From a bacterium (GTDB taxonomy: Bacteria > Bipolaricaulota > Bipolaricaulia > UBA7950 > UBA9294), in assembly GCA_030671645.1 (NCBI GenBank), contig DAOVHV010000032.1, forward strand, positions 1 to 8,378: a stretch of 8,378 nucleotides of DNA. Reading direction: 5' to 3'. Below the pieces are notes generated by a model, which saw only the letters and a program-made list of their open reading frames with translations, was not told the origin of the DNA and did not search any database. The first letter of the stretch is position 1, and every line of letters starts with the position of its first letter. Below, piece by piece: positions 1 through 5,332 of this stretch. The translations under genes were made by a program, and so were the position numbers.

Positions 1-26
1 TACTGCTCAGCCAGTGCTCGGGCCGG

Positions 27-105
27 CACCTGTCCTGCCCCCTTGTCCTGCCCTGGTCCTGTCCGACCAGGACAGGGTCCAGACAAGGACAGGGCCAGAC
101 AGGTG
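27..105. repeat. Long imperfect inverted repeat (79 bases) upstream of the flavin oxidoreductase gene
   Basis: The two arms pair in blocks: 27-34 with 98-105 (CACCTGTC/GACAGGTG, 8 bp), 37-40 with 92-95, 41-47 with 82-88 (CCTTGTC/GACAAGG, 7 bp), and 58-64 with 70-76 (CCTGTCC/GGACAGG, 7 bp). CTGG at 53-56 can also pair with CCAG at 79-82. The apical loop is 65-69. Each arm is built from degenerate copies, about 12 bases long, of a TGTCCTGCCC-like unit, so the left arm is a short tandem repeat and the right arm its inverse. No U-run follows on either strand, so it is not a standard intrinsic terminator. It could be an RNA structure in a leader, a mobile palindromic repeat, or the remains of one. 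The structure is seen directly; its role is unknown. Confidence 0.75.
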
Positions 106-108
106 CAG

Positions 109-177
109 GGTCTCCAGACCGTGCCCGCTGGCCCAAGCCTGTAGTAGCTGCGAGTGGCTCGGTCGGAGACCGGCCAC
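109..177. repeat. Two smaller hairpins in the same leader
   Basis: The first is the palindrome GGTCT-CC-AGACC at 109-120. The second is a stable stem-loop at 154-177: GTGGC (154-158) pairs with GCCAC (173-177), CGGTC (160-164) pairs with GACCG (168-172), T159 is bulged and the loop is GGA. Together with the inverted repeat at 27-105 they make most of the first 180 bases highly structured. I see no riboswitch consensus that I recognise and no U-tract after either hairpin. The stretch from 178 to 250 holds nothing I can name. Confidence 0.5.
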
Positions 178-255
178 AGCCTGGCCTGAAGCGCCTGCGA
201 GTATTGATCCGCCTTGCCGTGGTCGCAGAGGCGGGTAGTCAGCGCCCACGTGAAG

Positions 256-262
256 AAAGGAA
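256..262 (+). promoter_or_regulatory. Ribosome binding site of the flavin oxidoreductase gene
   Basis: The purine-rich AAAGGAA ends 8 bases before the ATG at 271. It supports that start over the upstream in-frame TTG at 214, which has no such site. Confidence 0.6.
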
Positions 263-270
263 GCGCAAGC

Positions 271-1383
271 ATGCTCTTCACTCCAGAAAAAATCGGCTCT
301 CTCGAGTTGCCCAATCGCCTGGTTCGCTCCGCTACCGCCGAGTGTCTGGCCGACGCGGCCGGCCGGCCCATGCCCCGGCTCAAGCAGATGTATCAAGAAT
401 TGGCCAGAGGCGGCGTGGGACTGATCATCACCGGCCACATGTACGTGCACCCTTCTGGCAAGGCGCATCCGGGCATGACCGGTGTCTTCTCCGACGACCT
501 GATCCCTGGGTTGGCAACATTGGCGGACACTGTCCACGCTGAGGGCGGAGCGATCGCTGCGCAGATCAGCCATGCCGGGCGCCAATCGCGTGGTGGCATG
601 GTCGATGACCCGATGGGGCCGTCCGCGTATGCGTCCACACCCCCTCGTTTGGGTGCAAGGGAAATGACGATCGATGAGATTGAAATGATGATTGACGCAT
701 ACGCCCAAGCTGCCAGGCGAGCCAAACAGGCTGGCTTTGACGCCGTGCAGATCCACGCAGCGCATGGCTATCTGGTCAGCCAGTTTCTCTCGCCGATTGC
801 GAACCAACGAAGCGACGAATGGGGCGGAAGCCTGGAGAACCGGTCCCGGTTTATGAGAAGGATCATTGCCGCCGTTCGAGAACAAGTCGAACCCGATTTT
901 CCCGTATTCGCAAAGCTTGGCATTCGGGACGAATCCGAGAAAGGGCTTAGTCTGCAAGAAGGTGTGGAGATTATCCGCCAGCTTCCGGACATGGGATTGG
1001 ATGCGGTGGAAATCTCGGGTGGACTGGCCGAGACCAGTGCTTTCAACATTGCTGGAGATATCAAACCCGGGGAGAACGAAGCGATTTTCCGCTCTTGGGC
1101 GCAAGCAGCACGTGAAGCAGCCGATCTTCCCGTCGTTCTGGTGGGTGGTATGCGGTCGCTGGCAACGATGGAGGACGTACTGCAGTCCGGCGACGCGCAG
1201 CTGATCTCCATGTGTCGCCCGTTGATCTGCGAGCCCGATCTTCCGGATCGATTGTCCAGCGGGGCCTCGGAAGCATCCGCCTGCGTCTCCAAGAATCGCT
1301 GTTGGCCGAGAAAGGAAGATATCGGGATTTCATGTAAATGCTCCGGTGTAGTAGGAAAGAGGCATTCGGCATCTGGCGTATGA
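271..1383 (+). CDS. Old Yellow Enzyme family NADH:flavin oxidoreductase (370 aa)
   Basis: This is an FMN-dependent TIM-barrel oxidoreductase, probably cytosolic. The family reduces activated C=C bonds of enones or enoates using NAD(P)H, but the substrate here is unknown. Signature segments are the N-terminal strand with PNRLVRSATAE (about 14-24), QISHAGRQ at 98-105, and the substrate-binding HAAHGYL with His162 and His165, followed by the hallmark SDEWGGSLENR stretch. A phosphate-binding LVGGMRS and SMCRPLICEPDLP lie near the end. The protein is a single barrel and lacks the C-terminal flavin/NAD domain of 2-enoate and 2,4-dienoyl-CoA reductases. A cysteine tail remains: Cys338, Cys344, Cys355, Cys357. 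Where relatives often have a C-x-S-C-N-x-C motif, the middle cysteine is Lys341, so iron-sulfur binding is doubtful. The start at 271 is chosen for its ribosome binding site and because the protein then begins at the usual family position. The gene stands alone and converges with the yggS-like gene. The family call is firm; the substrate is not. Confidence 0.93.
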   Translation: MLFTPEKIGSLELPNRLVRSATAECLADAAGRPMPRLKQMYQELARGGVGLIITGHMYVHPSGKAHPGMTGVFSDDLIPGLATLADTVHAEGGAIAAQISHAGRQSRGGMVDDPMGPSAYASTPPRLGAREMTIDEIEMMIDAYAQAARRAKQAGFDAVQIHAAHGYLVSQFLSPIANQRSDEWGGSLENRSRFMRRIIAAVREQVEPDFPVFAKLGIRDESEKGLSLQEGVEIIRQLPDMGLDAVEISGGLAETSAFNIAGDIKPGENEAIFRSWAQAAREAADLPVVLVGGMRSLATMEDVLQSGDAQLISMCRPLICEPDLPDRLSSGASEASACVSKNRCWPRKEDIGISCKCSGVVGKRHSASGV

Positions 1384-1455
1384 ATCACCAAACAATTGCA
1401 CTTGCTCGACATGGTGAGCCGCCGCCCCAATAGGTATGCCGATTCCAGCCTGCTT

Positions 1456-1476
1456 GGGAACCGCGACTAGGTTCTC
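1456..1476. terminator. Weak hairpin between the convergent genes, possible bidirectional terminator
   Basis: GAACC at 1458-1462 pairs with GGTTC at 1470-1474, extended by a G-T and a G-C pair to a 7-bp stem with a 7-base loop containing the yggS-like stop codon. It lies where the transcripts from 271-1383 and 1467-2129 meet. Neither strand has a U-tract, so termination is only an inference from position. Confidence 0.25.
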
Positions 1477-2129
1477 GGTCCGAAAATCGTTGTCCCCAGG
1501 CGGATCATGGTGGCGCCTTCTTCGATGGCGACGGCATAGGAATCACTCATTCCCATCGAGAGCACGGTCATTGAGATGTTCGGAATCTCTTCGGACGCGA
1601 CGCGATCGAACAGGACTTTGGTCTCGCGGAAGATGGACCGAAGCTCCTCAGGGTCGTTGACAAGGGGACCCATGGTCATCAGACCGCGAATTTGGACAGA
1701 TCCAAGTTGTGCGATTTCGCGGACGAGGCTGGTGACAGCTTCAGGGAAAACGCCGGATTTCTGAGGCTCGCGAGCCGCATTGACCTCGATGAGGATCGGC
1801 ATGATACGGCCCATCTTTTCGCACTCCCGGTCGATTGCTCCAGCCAAGCGCAGGGAATCGACCGTTTGGATGCTGTCGAACAACCGGACCGCTGTCTTGA
1901 CCTTGTTGCGCTGAAGATGCCCGATCATCGCCCACGACGCAGCATTAGCTCCCAGCTGTCCGATCATGGCCTGGACTTCCTGAACGTAGTTGTGTCCGAC
2001 GATGCGAACACCGGCATCGATGGCCGCACGAACCTCTTCCGGCGATCTCGTTTTGGCGGCGGCAACGAGTTCGACGTGCGGCGGAAGCGTCGCTTTGATC
2101 TGTCGCACTCGATCAGCTATTGACGGCAT
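1467..2129 (-). CDS. yggS: YggS/PLPBP family pyridoxal-phosphate homeostasis protein (220 aa)
   Basis: This cytosolic protein binds pyridoxal 5'-phosphate on a lysine in an alanine-racemase-like barrel and helps balance PLP and amino-acid pools; it has no known catalytic activity. The PLP lysine is Lys26 in LVAAAKTRSPEEV. Other family blocks are WAMIGHLQRNKVK with the usual IGHLQxNK, SIQTVDS, the LIEVN strand, RGLMTMGP, and the phosphate-binding C-terminal LSMGMSDSY...AIEEGATMIRLGTTIFGPR. The length is close to the usual 220-235 aa. One oddity is VGHNYVQE where most members have GENxxQE, so His replaces Glu. The start at 2129 is fixed by a perfect AGGAGG at 2136-2141; an upstream in-frame ATG at 2165 lies inside the ABC-F gene and is not favoured. 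The gene follows the ABC-F stop by 2 bases, with its ribosome binding site inside that gene's last codons, so the two are co-transcribed and probably translationally coupled. Confidence 0.95.
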   Translation of the reverse strand: MPSIADRVRQIKATLPPHVELVAAAKTRSPEEVRAAIDAGVRIVGHNYVQEVQAMIGQLGANAASWAMIGHLQRNKVKTAVRLFDSIQTVDSLRLAGAIDRECEKMGRIMPILIEVNAAREPQKSGVFPEAVTSLVREIAQLGSVQIRGLMTMGPLVNDPEELRSIFRETKVLFDRVASEEIPNISMTVLSMGMSDSYAVAIEEGATMIRLGTTIFGPRT

Positions 2130-2131
2130 GC

Positions 2132-4024
2132 TCAACCTCCTGGATCTTCGGCCAAAGCATTCCATGTTTCATATTTCTTGGTCAAGGCGCCCTGAACCTG
2201 CTCGTGTTCGATTCCCAGTTCCGAGACCCTTCTGCCATCTCCGTCCGTGCTGGCTTCGACAAGCCCCGTTTCCAATTCTTGGAGTTGGCGTTCCAACGCT
2301 TCGATGTCAGCCTCAAGGGCCTGGCGTTGTGCCTCGATTTCCCGGGAGCGATAGTCACTGTGCTTGGGCTTGGTTGCTGTAACTTGCGATTGGGGCCGGT
2401 TTTCAGAATTCGCGTTCTTCTCTTGAACCGCATTCCCTTCGTGGTGCCTTCGGAACTCCGTGTATCCGTAGCCGTGAACACGAAGTTCACCGTCTTCGAC
2501 GAGCCAAACTTGCGTCGTGACGGCCTCGAGGAGTGCTCGGTCGTGGGATATGAGAAGAACGGTGCCGGGATACTCCTGCACCGCGCGTTCCAGGATCTCC
2601 TGGCTGGCTAGATCGAGATGGTTGGTCGGCTCGTCAAGCAACAGCAGGTTCCCTTCGATCAGCGACAGCAAAGCAAGGGCAACCCGGCTTCGCTCCCCGC
2701 CGGACAGGGCCTCCATCTTCTTCTCAACCTCGTCGCCTGAGAACAGGAAACGGCCCAGCAATCCGCGAGCCTCTGAGATGGTCAGCGAAGCCCGCGACAA
2801 CACGCCAGCGAGGACCGTGTCGCGGCCATGCAATCCTTCCTGCCGTTGACTGAAAGTGGCGTATTTCACATTGTGCCCCAGTTCGCAGGTTCCGGCTAAG
2901 GGCGGATGCTCGCCGATCAAGGTCCTCAAGAGCGTGGTCTTTCCACATCCGTTGGGGCCGATGATTGCAATCTTCTCGCCGCGATAAACGACGGCTTCGG
3001 GTATTGAGAACAATGTTCGGTCAAAGCCGATGTTCAGATCGCAAACCGATATCACCCTCTTGCCGGGGAGTACGGACATGTTGATGTGAAGTGAGATTCG
3101 TTTGGCGTCTTTGGGGCGCTCGATCCGAGTCTTCTCGATACGCTCCAGCTTCCTTTCGCGATCCTTGGCTTGGCGAACCTTCTGCCCCGCTTTGTGACGG
3201 CGAACGAAATCCTTGTATTTCTCGATTGTCTCTTCTTGCTGGTCGTAAGCTTTCAACCGGCGTTCTCGGTCGGCATCCCGTTGTGCTCTGGATTGTGAGT
3301 AACCGCCCTTGTAGACGGTGACTTGTTCGAAGGCGATGTCCCACGTCCGATTGGCCACGCGATCGAGCAAGTGGCGATCGTGCGATACGAGGATCAGAGC
3401 ACCCGGGAATTGAAGTAGCGTTTCTTCCAGCCAGTCGAGGGCGCCGAAGTCGAGGTGATTGGTGGGCTCGTCGAGCATCAATAAATCGGGTTCTTCCAGC
3501 AGTACGCGTGCCAACGCGGCCCGCGCTTCTTCGCCTCCGGAAAGCACTTCGATTGGCGTATCGAATTGGTTTGGTGCAAACCCTACCCCGATGAGGGCGG
3601 CGCGGATGCGAGCATCGATTTCATATCCTCCCGCTCGCTCGAACTGGTGCAACAGGTCGTCGTATCGATGGATCGTTTCCGAGTCGTCTGCCCCGTCGGC
3701 AATGGCGTGTTCCAAGCGCCGCAATTCGGTCTCCATCTCTCGGAGGTGAGTGAACGGGTGGTCCATGGCTTCGCGTAGCGTTCCTTCGTCTTGCAGCCGA
3801 GACGTTTGCGACAAGTAAGTGATTCGCACGTCCCCGATCAGGCGCGCGGCACCTTCGGACGGCGACTCCAGGTTGGCGATAATCTTGAGCAGGGTTGATT
3901 TCCCGACTCCGTTGTCTCCGATCAGTGCGATTCGATCGCCGCGGGCTAGTTGAACTGAGAACGGATCGAACAAGACGTCGGCAGCGAATGCCTTGCTCAG
4001 TCGCTCGATTTGCAGGATGGACAT
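2132..4024 (-). CDS. ABC-F family ATPase (630 aa), Uup/YheS-like
   Basis: ABC-F proteins have two ATPase domains and no membrane domain. They are soluble and mostly act on the ribosome as translation factors or antibiotic-protection proteins. Domain 1 has Walker A GDNGVGKST (36-44), signature LSGGE (161-165), Walker B MLDEPTNHLD with Asp185/Glu186, and the switch His215. A charged helical linker rich in Lys, Arg and Glu (about 250-315) corresponds to the ABC-F interdomain region. Domain 2 has GPNGCGKTT (356-364), LSGGE (440-444) and LLLDEPTNHLD with Asp464/Glu465. A Gln/Asn-rich stretch then leads to a C-terminal coiled coil (about 552-625), as in Uup. Both catalytic sites look intact. The ATG at 4024 is chosen because the family start is usually MxxLxIxxLSKxF; an in-frame ATG at 4075 would add 17 residues. 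Neither has a clear Shine-Dalgarno. It is the first gene of an operon with the yggS-like gene. The subfamily, and any resistance role, cannot be decided by eye. Confidence 0.92.
   Translation of the reverse strand: MSILQIERLSKAFAADVLFDPFSVQLARGDRIALIGDNGVGKSTLLKIIANLESPSEGAARLIGDVRITYLSQTSRLQDEGTLREAMDHPFTHLREMETELRRLEHAIADGADDSETIHRYDDLLHQFERAGGYEIDARIRAALIGVGFAPNQFDTPIEVLSGGEEARAALARVLLEEPDLLMLDEPTNHLDFGALDWLEETLLQFPGALILVSHDRHLLDRVANRTWDIAFEQVTVYKGGYSQSRAQRDADRERRLKAYDQQEETIEKYKDFVRRHKAGQKVRQAKDRERKLERIEKTRIERPKDAKRISLHINMSVLPGKRVISVCDLNIGFDRTLFSIPEAVVYRGEKIAIIGPNGCGKTTLLRTLIGEHPPLAGTCELGHNVKYATFSQRQEGLHGRDTVLAGVLSRASLTISEARGLLGRFLFSGDEVEKKMEALSGGERSRVALALLSLIEGNLLLLDEPTNHLDLASQEILERAVQEYPGTVLLISHDRALLEAVTTQVWLVEDGELRVHGYGYTEFRRHHEGNAVQEKNANSENRPQSQVTATKPKHSDYRSREIEAQRQALEADIEALERQLQELETGLVEASTDGDGRRVSELGIEHEQVQGALTKKYETWNALAEDPGG
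2136..2141 (-). promoter_or_regulatory. Strong Shine-Dalgarno of the yggS-like gene inside the end of the ABC-F gene
   Basis: AGGAGG on the minus strand sits 6 bases before the ATG at 2129. It is formed by the last sense codons (Pro-Gly-Gly) of the ABC-F gene, whose TGA is at 2134-2132. This decides the yggS start and shows the two-gene operon. Confidence 0.85.
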
Positions 4025-4107
4025 GAGGTTGATGGTACGGCAAGGGCAAGAGGGTGCAAAGCGTAGCTTCTTCATAACCGGTGTGCTAGCATGCTGCGGT
4101 GGGACGA
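4025..4107. promoter_or_regulatory. Divergent spacer that should hold promoters for the ABC-F operon and the radical SAM gene
   Basis: The ABC-F gene leaves to the left and the radical SAM gene to the right, so both start signals should lie in these 83 bases or slightly inside the genes. I could not find a convincing -35/-10 pair on either strand; TAGCAT at 4087-4092 (plus) and TATGAA near 4075-4070 (minus) are only weak -10-like matches. A perfect 8-bp palindrome AGCATGCT is at 4088-4095. Confidence 0.35.
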
Positions 4108-5145
4108 ATGCGCGAAGCCATGTTGTACGACCGGATCAACGAAGGGCGTGTGCACTGTCGGCTGTGCTCCCATTGTTGCATCATTGCTGACGGCGAACGG
4201 GGTATTTGCCAGGTGAGAAAGAACGAAGCCGGCAAACTGGTGAGCTTAGTGTATGAGCGCGTCATCGCTCGCGATGTGGATCCCATCGAGAAGAAGCCGC
4301 TGTTTCATTTCTACCCCGGCACCCGGGCTTACTCCATAGCCACTGTCGGCTGCAATTTCACCTGTCTTCATTGTCAGAACCACTACATCTCTCAGTATCC
4401 TCGTGTGCATGCCGGACAAATCGTGGGAGATCGCGTGGCGGCTGCCGAAATTGTGGCCGACGCCGTTGAAGCAGGGTGTCATTCGATTGCCTATACCTAT
4501 ACTGAGCCGACCATCGCCATCGAGTATGTGCTGGAGGTCATGGGTGAGGCCCGCGAAGCCGGCCTCACCAACGTCTGGGTGACCAACGGGTATTTCACGG
4601 CGGAGACCGCCGCTCTCATCACGCCGCTGCTTGATGCCGCCAACATCGATCTCAAGGGAATCTCCGATCGGATGTATCACGAGATCGTGGGCGGGAACGT
4701 GCGGCCGGTGCTGAATACGATCGAACGGCTGGTTCGATCGGGCGTATGGGTGGAGGCGACCACGGTGGTTATTCCCGAGGTCAACGATTCGCAAGACGAG
4801 TTGCGATGGACCGCGGAGGCCATTCGCGGCATTTCTCCTACCATCCCGTGGCATGTCAGTCGATTCTTCCCCGCCTATCGAATGGTCAATCGACCGCCGA
4901 CTCCGACTTGTACGTTGAAACGAGCGAAGGAGATTGGCAAGGAAGTAGGGCTTCAGTACGTGTACATCGGCAATCTGCCCGACGAAGGCGAATCCACCCA
5001 CTGTCCGGCGTGCGGCGCCAAGGTCATCACGCGGTCGGGTTTTCTGGTGACGGAGGTTCGATTGATGGAGGGAGTTTGCCCGGAGTGCGAAGCGGTCGTT
5101 CCGGGGGTGTGGTTCGCGAACCCTTCGGGTTCGTTGGAGTTTTAG
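4108..5145 (+). CDS. amrS: AmmeMemoRadiSam system radical SAM enzyme (345 aa)
   Basis: This is a radical S-adenosylmethionine enzyme of the family often found with AMMECR1 and MEMO proteins; the reaction is not established in most organisms. The 4Fe-4S cluster motif is CNFTCLHC with Cys82, Cys86 and Cys89. The N-terminus carries the family's cysteine block (Cys17, Cys20, Cys23/24, then GIC34), followed by VDPIEKKPLFHFYPG. TYTEP and NIDLKG are core barrel segments, and VSRFFPAYRM is another family block. A C-terminal zinc-ribbon-like pair follows: CPAC (299-302) and CPEC (324-327), then PGVWF. Relatives usually stop soon after PGVW; here 9 more residues (ANPSGSLEF) come from hairpin-forming DNA. 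ATG 4108 is preferred because family members begin M-x-E-A-x-x-Y. An in-frame GTG at 4099 is possible, and GGTGGGA before the ATG is only a poor ribosome binding site. No AMMECR1 or MEMO gene lies in the window, so this copy is separated from its usual partners here. Confidence 0.93.
   Translation: MREAMLYDRINEGRVHCRLCSHCCIIADGERGICQVRKNEAGKLVSLVYERVIARDVDPIEKKPLFHFYPGTRAYSIATVGCNFTCLHCQNHYISQYPRVHAGQIVGDRVAAAEIVADAVEAGCHSIAYTYTEPTIAIEYVLEVMGEAREAGLTNVWVTNGYFTAETAALITPLLDAANIDLKGISDRMYHEIVGGNVRPVLNTIERLVRSGVWVEATTVVIPEVNDSQDELRWTAEAIRGISPTIPWHVSRFFPAYRMVNRPPTPTCTLKRAKEIGKEVGLQYVYIGNLPDEGESTHCPACGAKVITRSGFLVTEVRLMEGVCPECEAVVPGVWFANPSGSLEF
5117..5133. repeat. Palindromic mini-hairpin, copy 1, in the 3' end of amrS
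   Basis: CGAACCC (5117-5123), loop TTC, GGGTTCG (5127-5133): a perfect 7-bp stem. GGTTCG just before it (5111-5116) can instead pair with CGAACC, giving the 12-bp palindrome 5111-5122. The stem is the same as copy 3 at 5386-5402. It encodes part of the residues added after the canonical PGVW end of the enzyme. Confidence 0.7.
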
Positions 5146-5160
5146 CGTAGCGAAAACTCC
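5136..5160. terminator. Stem-loop across the amrS stop codon, possible terminator
   Basis: GGAGTTTT (5136-5143) pairs perfectly with AAAACTCC (5153-5160) around the 9-base loop AGCGTAGCG. The stop codon TAG (5143-5145) lies at the stem-loop junction. No U-run follows on the plus strand, so it is not a textbook intrinsic terminator, but its place at the gene end, right after another hairpin, suggests a role in 3' end formation or mRNA stability. It may instead belong to a repeat element. Confidence 0.4.
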
Positions 5161-5259
5161 TGTGGATGACGAAAGGAAATTCGGTTGGCTGAAATCTCAT
5201 GAAACTACTGGCGGTCGCAATCATGAAGCGAGTGGATACTGGGAGCTGCGCTGCTGCCT

Positions 5260-5289
5260 GCCCAATAAGAGCGCCGGCCGGCGCTGGGC
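5260..5289 (-). terminator. Strong GC palindrome downstream of tsaE, possible terminator of the pheT-tsaE operon
   Basis: AGCGCC-GGCC-GGCGCT at 5270-5285 is a perfect 16-bp palindrome. An outer pairing GCCCA (5260-5264) with TGGGC (5285-5289) can extend it across a bulge. Read leftward from tsaE, the hairpin is followed by CTTATTGGG, which is only weakly T-rich. It lies about 48 bases past the tsaE stop, where a terminator would be expected. The function is inferred. Confidence 0.35.
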
Positions 5290-5322
5290 CAATCGGCTGC
5301 AACGTGCGTAATCCGTCTTACT

Positions 5323-5332
5323 CCACGCGTGG
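5323..5332. repeat. Perfect 10-bp palindrome touching the tsaE stop codon
   Basis: CCACGCGTGG ends at the base next to the tsaE TAG (5335-5333). It is too short and loopless to be a strong hairpin, but could be a protein-binding site or part of a 3' structure. Confidence 0.35.

Larger units (their letters stand above)
5161..5332. other. Non-coding stretch between the convergent amrS and tsaE genes
   Basis: No supportable gene lies here. The stretch holds the 16-bp palindrome at 5270-5285 and the 10-bp palindrome at 5323-5332. A 45-codon ORF from the ATG at 5199 to 5336 has no well-placed ribosome binding site and overlaps the tsaE stop codon. Confidence 0.5.

Noticed and set aside
14..238. 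74-codon plus-strand frame, open to the left edge, possibly the end of an upstream gene
   Set aside because: The translation is low-complexity Pro/Cys/Arg, largely produced by the inverted repeat, with no ribosome binding site or recognisable motif.
7..1104. 365-codon open frame on the minus strand
   Set aside because: It is antisense to the flavin oxidoreductase gene, which has clear family motifs. The antisense translation shows no recognisable domain and runs through the inverted repeat at 27-105.
4025..4075. Upstream ATG at 4075 as the start of the ABC-F gene (17 extra residues)
   Set aside because: The extra residues do not fit the usual ABC-F N-terminus, which begins at the ATG at 4024. 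The lack of a Shine-Dalgarno at either start leaves some doubt.
4099..4107. GTG at 4099 as the amrS start
   Set aside because: Family members begin M-x-E-A-x-x-Y, which matches the ATG at 4108. The GTG adds only three residues and would use up the only purine-rich stretch as coding sequence.
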